Below, in pieces: positions 8,554 to 17,862 of a DNA stretch of 33,666 bases. Position 1 is the stretch's first letter; the number at the start of each line of letters is the position of its first letter. The DNA is taken from positions 1 through 33,666 of the forward strand of contig DXIG01000043.1 in assembly GCA_019112985.1 (NCBI GenBank), written 5' to 3'. The stretch comes from Candidatus Butyricicoccus stercorigallinarum. Its GTDB lineage: Bacteria > Bacillota > Clostridia > Oscillospirales > Butyricicoccaceae. Made by a program: the position numbers and the translations under genes. The notes under the pieces were generated by a model. It saw only the letters and a program-made list of their open reading frames with translations. It searched no databases and had not been told where the DNA came from.

Positions 8554-9222
8554 ATGACACAGTTTTCTGTAGCGGAAACCTTCGTCAGCATCAACGGCGA
8601 GGGCGTGCGCGCCGGACAGCTGTCCGTCTTCGTCCGCTTTACCGGCTGCAACCTGCGCTGCTCGTACTGCGACACGCAGTGGGCGAACGACGCGCAGGCG
8701 CCGCACACCGACATGACGGCGGAGCAGATCTGTCAGGCCGTGCGCGAAACCGGCGTGCGCAACGTCACGCTGACCGGCGGCGAGCCGCTGCTGCGCGCGG
8801 GCATGGCCGGGCTGCTGCGGCAGCTGACGGAGGACCCGCAGCGGCGCGTGGAAATCGAGACCAACGGCAGCGTCGATCTCGCGCCGTTTACCGGCATCTC
8901 CCCCGCCATCACGTTTACCATGGACTACAAGCTGCCGGGCAGCGGCATGGAGGCGCACATGCGCACGGACAACTTCGCGCTGCTGACCGCGCGCGACACG
9001 GTCAAATTTGTCGCGGGCAGCCGCGCCGATCTCGACCGCGCGCTGGAGATCATCCGCGGCTACGACCTGACCTCCCGCTGCCATGTCTATCTCAGCCCGG
9101 TGTTCGGGCAGATTGAGCCGGTGGAGCTCGTGGCGTTTTTGCAGGAGCACGCGCTCAACGACGTCACGATGCAGCTCCAGATGCACAAAATCATCTGGGA
9201 CCCCGACCAGCGCGGCGTATGA
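8554..9222 (+). CDS. queE: 7-carboxy-7-deazaguanine synthase (radical SAM)
   Basis: [13 protein letters not shown], radical [23 protein letters not shown]. Confidence 0.95.
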   Translation: MTQFSVAETFVSINGEGVRAGQLSVFVRFTGCNLRCSYCDTQWANDAQAPHTDMTAEQICQAVRETGVRNVTLTGGEPLLRAGMAGLLRQLTEDPQRRVEIETNGSVDLAPFTGISPAITFTMDYKLPGSGMEAHMRTDNFALLTARDTVKFVAGSRADLDRALEIIRGYDLTSRCHVYLSPVFGQIEPVELVAFLQEHALNDVTMQLQMHKIIWDPDQRGV

Positions 9223-9248
9223 GCGCCGCAGAAAGGGAACAAAACAGT

Positions 9249-9827
9249 ATGGCTATTGATACCAACGCAATCAGAGAACATATCCGCGGCATTCTCGTCG
9301 CGCTCGGCGACGACCCCGACCGCGAGGGGCTGAAGGACACGCCCGACCGCGTCGCCCGCATGTACAGCGAGGTGTTCGAGGGCATGAACTACACCAACGA
9401 ACAGATCGCGCACATGTTCGACAAGACGTTTGAAGACGAGATGGATTTCGCCAGTGACTCCAAGGATCTCGTCATCGTGCGCGACATCCAGCTGTTCAGC
9501 TACTGTGAGCACCACATCGCGCTGATGTACGACATGACCGCGACCGTCGCCTATATGCCGAACGGCAAGGTCATCGGCCTGAGCAAAATCGCGCGCATCG
9601 CCGACATGGTCTCCAAGCGCCTGCAATTGCAGGAGCGCATCGGCTCGGACATCGCGCAGATCATGCAGATTGTCACCGGCTCGGAGGACGTCGCCGTGCT
9701 CATCGAGGGCAGCCACAGCTGCATGACGGCGCGCGGCATCCGGCAGGCGAACGCGCGCACCACAACCACCACGCTGCGCGGACGGTTTTGCACCGATTCC
9801 GACCTGCAAATGAGACTGTATCGCTAA
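9249..9827 (+). CDS. folE: GTP cyclohydrolase I
   Basis: [35 protein letters not shown]. An ATG at 9219 overlapping the queE stop is an alternative start. Confidence 0.95.
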   Translation: MAIDTNAIREHIRGILVALGDDPDREGLKDTPDRVARMYSEVFEGMNYTNEQIAHMFDKTFEDEMDFASDSKDLVIVRDIQLFSYCEHHIALMYDMTATVAYMPNGKVIGLSKIARIADMVSKRLQLQERIGSDIAQIMQIVTGSEDVAVLIEGSHSCMTARGIRQANARTTTTTLRGRFCTDSDLQMRLYR

Positions 9828-9840
9828 GGAGGACACCCGG

Positions 9841-10530
9841 ATGAAAGCTCTTGTTCTGGCCAGCGGCGGTGTGGACAGCACCACCTGCCTCGGTCTGGCC
9901 GTCGAAAAATACGGGCAGGAAAACGTCGTCGCGCTCGCCATCACCTACGGCCAGCTGCACACGAAGGAAGTGGACGCCGCCCGGCGCATCGCCGCGCACT
10001 ATCAGGTCGAGTTTCTGACGCTCGATCTCGCAAAAATTTTCCAGTACGACACCAAATGCTCGCTGCTTCAGGGCTCGGAGAACGAGATTCCGGAGGAGTC
10101 CTATGCCGAGCAGCTCAAAAAGACCGACGGCAAGCCGGTTTCCACCTATGTGCCGTTCCGCAACGGCCTGTTCCTGTCCTCGGCGGCCAGCATCGCGCTG
10201 TCCAAGGACTGCTCGGTGATCTATTACGGCGCCCACAGCGACGACGCCGCCGGCAACGCCTATCCGGATTGCAGCAGCGCATTCAACAACGCCATGCGCG
10301 ACGCGATCTACATCGGCAGCGGCGGGCAGCTGACCATCGAAGCGCCGTTTGTGCACGCCACGAAGGCGGATGTCGTGCGCGAGGGCCTGCGCCTCGGCGT
10401 GCCCTATGCCCTGACCTGGAGCTGCTACGAGGGCGGGAACCGGCCGTGCGGCAAGTGCGGCACCTGCCGCGACCGCGCGGCGGCATTTGCCGCCAACGGC
10501 GTCACCGACCCCGCGTTACAGGAGGACTGA
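9841..10530 (+). CDS. queC: 7-cyano-7-deazaguanine synthase
   Basis: [16 protein letters not shown]-loop; C-terminal [18 protein letters not shown] zinc motif. Confidence 0.96.
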   Translation: MKALVLASGGVDSTTCLGLAVEKYGQENVVALAITYGQLHTKEVDAARRIAAHYQVEFLTLDLAKIFQYDTKCSLLQGSENEIPEESYAEQLKKTDGKPVSTYVPFRNGLFLSSAASIALSKDCSVIYYGAHSDDAAGNAYPDCSSAFNNAMRDAIYIGSGGQLTIEAPFVHATKADVVREGLRLGVPYALTWSCYEGGNRPCGKCGTCRDRAAAFAANGVTDPALQED

Positions 10531-10532
10531 CC

Positions 10533-11030
10533 ATGACCGGAAGAACCAGCGAAGAGACGCAGGGCATCTCCCTGCTCGGCAACCAGGGCACGAAATACCG
10601 CGACGATTACGCGCCGGAGGTGCTCGAAACCTTTGTCAACAAGCACCCGGAAAACGACTATTTTGTCAAATTCAACTGCCCGGAATTCACCAGCCTGTGC
10701 CCCATCACCGGACAGCCGGACTTTGCCACCATCACCATCTCCTATGTGCCGTCCGAGCGCATGGTGGAGAGCAAATCGCTCAAGCTGTACCTGTTCAGCT
10801 TCCGCAACCACGGCGATTTCCACGAGGACTGCGTGAACATCATCATGAAAGACCTGATCCGGCTGATGCAGCCCAAATACATCGAGGTCTGGGGCAAGTT
10901 CACGCCGCGCGGCGGCATTTCCATCGATCCCTACTGCAACTACGGCATGCCCGGCACGCGCTGGGAGCAGGTCGCCTGGAACCGCCTGGCAAACCACGAC
11001 CTGTATCCGGAAAAGATCGACAACCGATAA
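10533..11030 (+). CDS. queF: NADPH-dependent 7-cyano-7-deazaguanine reductase
   Basis: [44 protein letters not shown] preceded by GGAGG. Confidence 0.95.
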   Translation: MTGRTSEETQGISLLGNQGTKYRDDYAPEVLETFVNKHPENDYFVKFNCPEFTSLCPITGQPDFATITISYVPSERMVESKSLKLYLFSFRNHGDFHEDCVNIIMKDLIRLMQPKYIEVWGKFTPRGGISIDPYCNYGMPGTRWEQVAWNRLANHDLYPEKIDNR

Positions 11031-11032
11031 AC

Positions 11033-11070
11033 GAAAAAAGACATTTCCTTTGCCCGGGAAATGTCTTTTT
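11033..11070. terminator. Bidirectional intrinsic terminator between queF and sdaAA
   Basis: AAAAAA GACATTTCC tttgcccg GGAAATGTC TTTTT. Confidence 0.9.
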
Positions 11071-11082
11071 CTGTGCGGCGCG

Positions 11083-11958
11083 TCAGCCGCGCATGCGCCT
11101 GGCGATCTGCTGTCCGGTCGGCGTTGTGGCGAGCCCCTCCTGGCTCGTCTCGCGCAGGCAGGCGGGCAGCAGGTGCCCGATGCGGCGCATCGCGTCGATC
11201 ACCTCGTCCGGCGGAATCACGCTGCGCACGCCCGCGAGCGCCAGCTGCGCGCTCGTCACCGCATTGACCGCACCGGAGACGTTGCGCTTGATGCACGGCA
11301 CCTCAACCAGCCCCGCGACCGGGTCACACGTCAGGCCGAGCATGTTTTTCAGCGCCAGCGCCGCCGCGTGGACGATGTCCTCCGGCGCGCCGCCCTCCAG
11401 ATACGCCACCGCGCCGGCCGCCATGGCGCTCGCGGAGCCGATCTCCGCCTGACAGCCGCCCTCCGCGCCCGCGATGCTCGCGCTGGCGGCGATCACCTCT
11501 CCGATGCCCGCCGCGACAAACAGCGCCTCCACCATGCGCTCCTCCGGCACGCGCTTCTGCGCCTCACAGGCGAGCAGGACGGCGGGGATGACGCCGCAGG
11601 AGCCCGCCGTGGGCGCCGCGACAATGCGCCGCATACACGCGTTGGACTCCGCCATCTTCACCGCCTTTTCCATCACCTCCGACAGGTAATCGCCCACCAG
11701 ATGGCCGCCCTGCGCGCGGAACCGCGCGAGCTTTTCGCCGTCTCCGCCCGCCATGCCGCTGGCCGAGCGCAGCTGCGCGTCGTAGGCCGCGTCCGCCTCC
11801 TTCATCGCGCGGTACATGCCGCGCATCGTCTCAAACGACTGCTGCGCGGATACGCTGCGCTCCGCGCAGTCGTCCTGCAAAATCACCCGCCAAAACGGGA
11901 TGTTCTCCCGCTGTGCGCTGTCCAAAATGCCCTGCAATGTCTCAAACGCCACTGTCAT
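11083..11958 (-). CDS. sdaAA: L-serine dehydratase, Fe-S dependent, alpha subunit
   Basis: APTAGSCGVIPAVLLACE, CQAEIGSASAMAAGA, CDPVAGLVEVPCIKRN. Confidence 0.95.
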   Translation of the reverse strand: MTVAFETLQGILDSAQRENIPFWRVILQDDCAERSVSAQQSFETMRGMYRAMKEADAAYDAQLRSASGMAGGDGEKLARFRAQGGHLVGDYLSEVMEKAVKMAESNACMRRIVAAPTAGSCGVIPAVLLACEAQKRVPEERMVEALFVAAGIGEVIAASASIAGAEGGCQAEIGSASAMAAGAVAYLEGGAPEDIVHAAALALKNMLGLTCDPVAGLVEVPCIKRNVSGAVNAVTSAQLALAGVRSVIPPDEVIDAMRRIGHLLPACLRETSQEGLATTPTGQQIARRMRG

Positions 11959-12623
11959 TCACCGTCCTTCAGGCTGTAATATGTGACCTTCTGCACGCCC
12001 TCCAGGTGCTCCAGCCAGGCGATGGACGCCCGCGGCACCTCCTGGTCGCATTCGATGACCATGACGGCATATCCGCCGCGCGAGGCGCGGTACAGCTGCA
12101 TGGTCGCGATGTTGACCGACTTGTGCGCCAGCATGCTCGTCACCTCCGCGACATGCCCGGGCTGGTCGAGGTTGTGGACGATGAGCGTCGGGTAATCCCC
12201 CGAAAAGTTCGTGGAGATGCCGTCGATGCCCGCAATGTTGATGCGCGAGCCGCCGATAGATTCGCCCACCACCTCCAGCCGCCTGCCGTCGACGCCGGTC
12301 AGGTTCAGCTGGACGGAGTTGGGGTGCGCGTCGCGCAGGTCGGCCTCGCCAAACGTCACCTCCATGCCGCACGCCTCGGCGATGCGCAGGCTGTCCGGAA
12401 TGCGGCTGTCGTCCGTCTTCATGCCGAGCAGACCCGCCACGAGCGCGAGCGGCGTGCCGTGCCCCTTTCCGGTCGCCAGAAACGAGCCGTACAGCAGAAT
12501 TTCCGCCTTTTGAATCGGCTCCGCCAACAGCTTGCGCGAGACATATCCGATCTTGACCGCACCCGCCGTGTGCGAGCTGGACGGACCGACCATCACCGGT
12601 CCAATGATGTCAAATACATTCAT
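11955..12623 (-). CDS. sdaAB: L-serine dehydratase, Fe-S dependent, beta subunit (C-terminal ACT domain)
   Basis: MNVFDIIGPVMVGPSSSHTAGAVKIG; ACT-like C-terminus; 4-bp overlap with sdaAA. Confidence 0.95.
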   Translation of the reverse strand: MNVFDIIGPVMVGPSSSHTAGAVKIGYVSRKLLAEPIQKAEILLYGSFLATGKGHGTPLALVAGLLGMKTDDSRIPDSLRIAEACGMEVTFGEADLRDAHPNSVQLNLTGVDGRRLEVVGESIGGSRINIAGIDGISTNFSGDYPTLIVHNLDQPGHVAEVTSMLAHKSVNIATMQLYRASRGGYAVMVIECDQEVPRASIAWLEHLEGVQKVTYYSLKDGE

Positions 12624-12696
12624 GGCTTCTCCTTCCGTGCGCTGTGTTTGGGAAACATCGGGCGACGCCGCACCCGCAGGCCGTCCACCGTTTTCT

Positions 12697-12740
12697 GAAA
12701 AAAGAAAAAGGATAGCGGACGTTTGCAGACGCCGTTATCC
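12697..12740 (-). terminator. Intrinsic terminator, end of the ydjM-like gene and/or sdaAB leader attenuator
   Basis: Minus strand GGATAaCGGCGT ctgcaa ACGtCCGcTATCC then TTTTTCTTTTTTC. Confidence 0.85.
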
Positions 12741-12746
12741 TCTCCT

Positions 12747-12775
12747 ATTATATCCGCCCGCGCCCGGTTTTTCAA
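12747..12775 (-). promoter_or_regulatory. Predicted sigma-A promoter directed toward sdaAB
   Basis: Minus strand TTGAAA (12770-12775), 17 bp spacer, TATAAT (12747-12752). Confidence 0.65.
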
Positions 12776-12791
12776 CCGTTTTCCGCTCCGT

Positions 12792-13418
12792 TTACGGGAG
12801 CAGCCTCCGCAGGTCGGCCGCGCGCAGCAGCAGAACGCCGAACGCCGCCGCCCCGCCCGCGCAGCCCGCGGAAAACAGCGCGCGGTTGACCAGCCCCTTG
12901 GAGGAGCACAGGCCGAAGCTCAGTCCCCACGACAGCGGATAGAGCAGGCGCTCGTCGCGCCGGTTGAGCAGATCAAGCGCAAGATGGCTGACAAAGCCGG
13001 CGGCAAAGTACGGCGCCGCCAGCGGGAACATGAGATGCACGCACCCGGTCAGCAGCGCAAGCGCCGGGAGGGAGTGCATAAACGAGCGGTGCGGCTGCTC
13101 CTTGCCGAACGCGCAGAGCAGCAGAAACGCCGCCGCGCCCAGCACAATGCGCAGCGCGTTGCTGCTCTGCATCAGCCGCTCGTAAATGCCGAGGTGCAGC
13201 GCGCCCTCCGCCGCCGCGACCGCAAAGCAGGCCAGCCCCGCGAGGGCGATGATTTTGTCCGCGTCGCGGTGCGACTCCGACGTGCCGCTGTCGATGTCGC
13301 TGAGCACCGCGCCGACGGCGAGCGTCCCCGTGCCGATCACCAGCTCCGGCAGAGTCTGCGGGCGCAGAAGCGCCAGCCCGGCGGCCACGCCGACCGCCAT
13401 ATGTGTTTTTCCAAGCAT
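12792..13418 (-). CDS. Membrane-bound metal-dependent hydrolase, YdjM/DUF457 family
   Basis: MLGKTHMAVGVAAGL, SDIDSGTSESHRDADKI, HRSFMHSLPALALL, GFVSHLALDLLNRRDERLLYPLSW. Confidence 0.8.
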   Translation of the reverse strand: MLGKTHMAVGVAAGLALLRPQTLPELVIGTGTLAVGAVLSDIDSGTSESHRDADKIIALAGLACFAVAAAEGALHLGIYERLMQSSNALRIVLGAAAFLLLCAFGKEQPHRSFMHSLPALALLTGCVHLMFPLAAPYFAAGFVSHLALDLLNRRDERLLYPLSWGLSFGLCSSKGLVNRALFSAGCAGGAAAFGVLLLRAADLRRLLP

Positions 13419-13503
13419 GGTTTTTCCTTTTCTTTCTGTATGACTGTCAAATGTACCTGAGATGGGCGCGCCGCCCGCCGCGCGGCCGCATTTTTCTCCG
13501 TTC

Positions 13504-13517
13504 GTTGGATTTCCAAC
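13504..13517. promoter_or_regulatory. Inverted repeat GTTGGA-TT-TCCAAC upstream of the Fe-S protein gene (candidate operator)
   Basis: Perfect 6-bp arms with 2-bp spacer in the divergent intergenic region. Confidence 0.4.
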
Positions 13518-13581
13518 ATACCTGCGCCCCATGGCGGTGTATCATAGGGTCAGACAAACCGAACCACAGGAGGTCACAACG

Positions 13582-14244
13582 ATGATTCGCAGGATAATCA
13601 AAATCGATTCGGAAAAATGCAACGGCTGCGGCGCGTGCGCCAGCGCCTGCCACGAGGGCGCGATTGGCATGATCGACGGCAAGGCGTACCTGCTGCGCGA
13701 GGATTACTGCGACGGTCTGGGCGACTGTCTGCCCGCCTGCCCGACCGGCGCCATCTCCTTCGAGCAGCGCGAGGCGGCCGTCTACGACGAAGCGGCCGTG
13801 CAGGCGGCCAAGGCGCAGCGCGCGGGCGCATCCGGCTGTCCGGGCGCACAGGCGCGCGCGGTCGCGCCCGGCGGGGCGGCGAGCGCGCTGGCGCAGTGGC
13901 CGGTGCAGCTCAAGCTCACCCCGGTGCGCGCGCCGTATTTCCACGGCGCAGACCTGCTGATCGCCGCCGACTGCGCGGCCTATGCGCACGGCGATTTCCA
14001 CAACACGTTCATGCGCGGCCGCATCACCCTCATCGGCTGCCCCAAACTGGACGGCATCGATTACGCCGGAAAGCTGGCGCAGATCATCGCGGAAAACGAC
14101 ATCGCGCGCATCACGGTCGTCCGCATGGAGGTACCCTGCTGCGGCGGCATGGAGCACGCGGTCAGGCGCGCCCTGCAAGCGTCCGGCAAGCAGCTGCCGC
14201 TTGCGGTCGTGACGCTCACAACAAACGGAACCGTCCTGCGCTGA
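13582..14244 (+). CDS. 4Fe-4S dicluster ferredoxin-type protein with extra Cys-rich C-terminal region
   Basis: CNGCGACASACHEG and CDGLGDCLPACPTGAI clusters; C-terminal CPKLDG and CCGGMEHAV; SD AGGAGG. Confidence 0.85.
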   Translation: MIRRIIKIDSEKCNGCGACASACHEGAIGMIDGKAYLLREDYCDGLGDCLPACPTGAISFEQREAAVYDEAAVQAAKAQRAGASGCPGAQARAVAPGGAASALAQWPVQLKLTPVRAPYFHGADLLIAADCAAYAHGDFHNTFMRGRITLIGCPKLDGIDYAGKLAQIIAENDIARITVVRMEVPCCGGMEHAVRRALQASGKQLPLAVVTLTTNGTVLR

Positions 14245-14255
14245 CGCCGGAAAAT

Positions 14256-14298
14256 AGCCCCAAATCGACCGATTCGGTGCGGATTTGGGGCTGTTTTT
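14256..14298. terminator. Bidirectional intrinsic terminator
   Basis: AGCCCCAAATC ... GATTTGGGGCT followed by GTTTTT. Confidence 0.85.
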
Positions 14299-14301
14299 GC
14301 G

Positions 14302-15231
14302 TCAATCGACAAACATGGTGGTGGACAGATAGCGCTCGCCGGTATCCGGCAGCAGCGCCACGATGGTCTTGCCCGCGTTCTCCGGGCGTCTGGCCAGCTC
14401 GGTTGCGGCATGCACGGCCGCGCCGGAGGTGATGCCCACCAAAATGCCCTCCGTCCTGGCGATGGCGCGTCCGGCGGCGAAGGCGTCCGCGTCTGTCACC
14501 GCGATCACCTCGTCGTAGACCTGCGTGTCCAGCGTATCCGGCACAAAGCCCGCGCCGATGCCCTGCAAGCCGTGCGCCCCCGCGCGCCCGCCGGACAGCA
14601 CCGGAGAGCCCGCCGGCTCCACCGCCACGATTTTCACGTTCGGATCGCGTTCCTTGAGATACCGGCCCGTGCCGGTGATCGTGCCGCCCGTGCCCACACC
14701 GGCGACAAAGAAATCCACCTTGCCCTCGGTGTCCCGCCAGATCTCCGGCCCGGTCGTCGCGTAGTGCGCCTGCGGGTTGGACGGGTTGACAAACTGCCCG
14801 AGAATCACCGCACCCTCGATGGTGTGTTTCAGCTCCTCCGCCTTTTCGATGGCGCCCTTCATGCCGGCGGCGCCCGCGGTCAGCACGACCTCCGCGCCGT
14901 AGGCCGCCACCAGCCGGCGGCGCTCCACGCTCATCGTCTCCGGCATGGTCAGGATGACGCGATAGCCCTTCGCCGTGCCGACGGCTGCCAGACCGATGCC
15001 GGTGTTGCCGGAGGTCGGCTCGATGATCGTCGCGCCCGGGCGCAGCAGACCCGCCTGCTCCGCGTCCGCAATCATCGCGGCGGCGACACGGTCCTTCACG
15101 CTGCCCACCGGATTGAAATATTCCAGCTTGGCGACAAGGCGCGCGTTCAGGTTGTTCTTCTGTTCGTACTGTACCAGCTCGAGCAGCGGCGTGCCGCCGA
15201 TCAGCTGTGTCATACTCGTTGCGATAGACAT
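14302..15231 (-). CDS. cysK: Cysteine synthase A
   Basis: [24 protein letters not shown] (PLP Lys), [24 protein letters not shown]. Confidence 0.96.
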   Translation of the reverse strand: MSIATSMTQLIGGTPLLELVQYEQKNNLNARLVAKLEYFNPVGSVKDRVAAAMIADAEQAGLLRPGATIIEPTSGNTGIGLAAVGTAKGYRVILTMPETMSVERRRLVAAYGAEVVLTAGAAGMKGAIEKAEELKHTIEGAVILGQFVNPSNPQAHYATTGPEIWRDTEGKVDFFVAGVGTGGTITGTGRYLKERDPNVKIVAVEPAGSPVLSGGRAGAHGLQGIGAGFVPDTLDTQVYDEVIAVTDADAFAAGRAIARTEGILVGITSGAAVHAATELARRPENAGKTIVALLPDTGERYLSTTMFVD

Positions 15232-15286
15232 GGTTTTCAAACCTCTTTTCCAAAGTAAACCCAGGATGCCCCGACCATGGGGCGCG

Positions 15287-15307
15287 GATTCCCCGTCTGT
15301 TATGGTA
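15287..15307 (-). promoter_or_regulatory. Weak candidate Rrf2 site upstream of cysK
   Basis: Minus strand TACCATAACAGACGGGGAATC shares TA-N(n)-TA and GGAAT features with the cysE and metY motif. Confidence 0.25.
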
Positions 15308-15351
15308 CTACGTGCGGGGCAAAAAATCAATGCGTCCGGCGGCGCAAATCG

Positions 15352-16641
15352 TCATCCCGCCACCTGCCGGAACGCCTGATCGAGATCCCAGACGATGTCC
15401 TCCCAGTGCTCCGTGCCGATGGACAGGCGGATGGTGTTGGGATAAATGCCCTGCTGCCGCAGCTCCTCCGGCGTGCACTGGCCGTGCGTCGTCGTCGCCG
15501 GGTGGATGACCAGCGATTTGGCGTCCGCGACGTTGGCAAGAATGGAGAAAATTTGCAGCGAATCGATGAAGCGCTTCGCCTCGCGCTCGCCGCCCCGGAT
15601 GCGGAATGTAAAAATCGAGCCCGCGCCGTTGGGGAAGTACACGCGGTAGAGCGGCGCGTCGTGCGGGTTGAGCGACGGGTGGCAGATGGATTCCACCAGC
15701 GGCTGAGTCTGAAGGTATCGGAGCACCTGTTTGGTGTTTTCCACATGGCGCTCGACGCGCAGCGAGAGCGTCTCCAGACCCTGTAACAGCAGGAAGGCGT
15801 GGAACGGGGACAGCGTCGCGCCGGTATCGCGCAGCAGAACGGCGCGAATCTTGGTGGTAAACGCCGCGGGGCCGCAGGCCTCGGCGAAGCGGACACCGTG
15901 ATAGCTCGGGTCCGGCTCCACCAGCGTGTCAAAGCGCCCGGACGCCTGCCAGTCAAACGCGCCGCGCTCGACGATGACGCCGCCGAGCGTCGTGCCGTGT
16001 CCGCCGATAAATTTCGTCGCGGAATGCACCACGATGTCTGCGCCGTAGTCAAACGGGCGCAGCAGATACGGCGTCGCAAACGTGGAATCGACGACGACCG
16101 GAACGCCGTGCGCGTGCGCAATGTCTGCGACCGCCTGCATGTCGACCAGATTGCCGTTCGGATTGCCCAGCGTCTCAAAGAACACCGCCTTCGTGTTGTC
16201 GTCGATCGCCGCCTCAAAGTTGCGCACATCCTCCGGGTCGACGAAGGTCGTCGTCACGCCATCCCGCGGCAGCGTGTGCGCCAGATAGTTGTACGTGCCG
16301 CCGTAAATCGTCCGGGCGGCGACGATGTTGTCGCCGTTCTGCGCGAGCGTCTTGAACGTATAGCTCAGCGCAGCCGCACCGGAGGCGACTGCCAGCGCGG
16401 CTGTTCCGCCCTCCAGCGCCGCCATTCGCCGCTCAAAGACCTCCTGCGTCGGATTGGTCAAGCGCCCGTAGATGTTTCCGGCGTCCTCCAGGCGAAACCG
16501 CGCCGCCGCGTGGTCACAGCTGTGGAATACATACGACGTCGTCTGGTAAATCGGCACCGCGCGCGCGTCCGTCGCCGGGTCGGCCAGCTCCTGCCCGACG
16601 TGAAGCTGCAAGGTCTCAAAGTGAAACGCTCTCTCGCTCAT
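15352..16641 (-). CDS. O-acetylhomoserine aminocarboxypropyltransferase/cysteine synthase (Cys/Met PLP enzyme)
   Basis: FHFETLQLHVGQELADPATDARAVPIYQTTSYVF, GNIYGRLTNPTQEVFERRMAALEGG, HSATKFIGGHGTTLGG; MetY-like. Start within the longer 687-aa ORF. Confidence 0.92.
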   Translation of the reverse strand: MSERAFHFETLQLHVGQELADPATDARAVPIYQTTSYVFHSCDHAAARFRLEDAGNIYGRLTNPTQEVFERRMAALEGGTAALAVASGAAALSYTFKTLAQNGDNIVAARTIYGGTYNYLAHTLPRDGVTTTFVDPEDVRNFEAAIDDNTKAVFFETLGNPNGNLVDMQAVADIAHAHGVPVVVDSTFATPYLLRPFDYGADIVVHSATKFIGGHGTTLGGVIVERGAFDWQASGRFDTLVEPDPSYHGVRFAEACGPAAFTTKIRAVLLRDTGATLSPFHAFLLLQGLETLSLRVERHVENTKQVLRYLQTQPLVESICHPSLNPHDAPLYRVYFPNGAGSIFTFRIRGGEREAKRFIDSLQIFSILANVADAKSLVIHPATTTHGQCTPEELRQQGIYPNTIRLSIGTEHWEDIVWDLDQAFRQVAG

Positions 16642-16716
16642 GCTGTCCTCCTCTTTTTCCGGCGCGCGATGCGTCGGGCGGCATCCGCCGCACACCGCGC
16701 ATGACAAAGGAAATTT

Positions 16717-16737
16717 AATTCCTACTAAACTACTATG
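16717..16737 (-). promoter_or_regulatory. Candidate Rrf2/CymR-type operator in the metY-like leader
   Basis: Minus strand CATAGTAGTTTAGTAGGAATT, about +10 to +30 from the predicted start site. Confidence 0.5.
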
Positions 16738-16753
16738 ATTTGTGAACGGACTA

Positions 16754-16782
16754 AACATACCATGTTTGCGCCCGTCTGTCAA
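16754..16782 (-). promoter_or_regulatory. Predicted sigma-A promoter of the metY-like gene
   Basis: Minus strand TTGACA (16777-16782), 17 bp spacer, TATGTT (16754-16759). Confidence 0.7.
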
Positions 16783-16810
16783 GCGATTTCCCTCCGCCGG
16801 CAGCGGGCGC

Positions 16811-16838
16811 AAAAAGGGGGCGCGCCGCCGCGCGCCCC
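16811..16838 (-). terminator. Intrinsic terminator of the degV-family gene
   Basis: Minus strand GGGGCGCGC ggcg GCGCGCCCCC TTTTT. Confidence 0.75.
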
Positions 16839-16850
16839 TCTGTGATGCGG

Positions 16851-17702
16851 TTATGGATTGGCGAGTACGCCGATACCCAGCAGGCCCGGCCCGGTGTGCA
16901 CCGCGAGCGACGCGGTGATCTGTCCCTCCGCCAGAATCGTTCCCTTTTTGATCGTCTCGATCAGCTTCGGCTTGACCTGCGCCATCGTTTCCGGCGCGCC
17001 GCCGTGCATCAGCGCGAGCCAGGACGGGCCGCTGCCCGCCTTCGCCGCCGCGTGCTCCAGCAACTTGCTGACACCCGCCTTCGCGCCGCGGATCTTTTCG
17101 ACGGTGTAGTAGATACCCGCTTCGTCGCACGAGATGATCGGCTTGATTTTGAGCAGGCTGCCGACCACCGACGTCACCGCGCCGATGCGCCCGCCCTTGC
17201 GCAGGTACTCGAGCGTGTCCATGTAAAAGAACACCTTGGCGTCCGCGACCTTCTCCGGCAGCCGCCGACAGACTTCCTCGAACGAAACGCCGTTCTCCAG
17301 CTGAACCGCCGCCCACATCGCCAGCAGACCCGCGCCGATGGAGATGTTTCTGGTGTCCAGCACGAAGGAATGGAACTCCGGGTGCTCCTCCAGCACCAGC
17401 TTCGCCGTCTGGCATGTGCTGCTCAGGTTGCCCGAAATAAACACGCCGAGGATGTTTTCATAGCCCTCCGCCCTGAGCTGCTCCAGGACGGTATAAAAAT
17501 CCTGCATGACCGGCGTCGACGTGTGCGGAATCTCCTGCGGAAAGCGCCGGTACACCTCGGCGGCCAGCTCCACGCTGTCCACATGGCTCTCCGCCTCATA
17601 GGAAACGCGCAGCGGCAGCACGCGAATCGGATACCGCTCCAAAAAGGACTGCGGGACATCGCAGCCGGAATCCACAAGAATGGCTGTTTTTTTCTCTATC
17701 AT
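16851..17702 (-). CDS. DegV family protein (fatty-acid binding)
   Basis: KTAILVDSGCDVPQSFLERYPIRVLPLRV, TSTPVMQDF, FISGNLSSTCQTAKL, DTRNISIGAGLL. Confidence 0.93.
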   Translation of the reverse strand: MIEKKTAILVDSGCDVPQSFLERYPIRVLPLRVSYEAESHVDSVELAAEVYRRFPQEIPHTSTPVMQDFYTVLEQLRAEGYENILGVFISGNLSSTCQTAKLVLEEHPEFHSFVLDTRNISIGAGLLAMWAAVQLENGVSFEEVCRRLPEKVADAKVFFYMDTLEYLRKGGRIGAVTSVVGSLLKIKPIISCDEAGIYYTVEKIRGAKAGVSKLLEHAAAKAGSGPSWLALMHGGAPETMAQVKPKLIETIKKGTILAEGQITASLAVHTGPGLLGIGVLANP

Positions 17703-17862
17703 CGTCCATCCCTCACAGAAAATAGTTTTTATAACTATATTCAATAGCATTGCATAACGCAGTCTGTTTGTCAAGAGCGATTGCGCGCGCGTCCGTCTTT
17801 TCCGCTTGCCCTGCGCGCCGGTTTCGTGGTAAACTAATGCCATTCAAAGGAGTTGATTTCCC

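Noticed and set aside
16642-16776. S-box (SAM) or T-box leader upstream of the metY-like gene
   Set aside because: The leader is about 100 nt and lacks recognisable S-box or T-box core sequences and a terminator.
16642-17415. N-terminal extension of the 687-aa ORF upstream of the metY-like start
   Set aside because: Overlaps the degV-family gene out of frame and crosses a promoter and terminator; the homologous protein starts at MSERAFHFETLQLH (16641).
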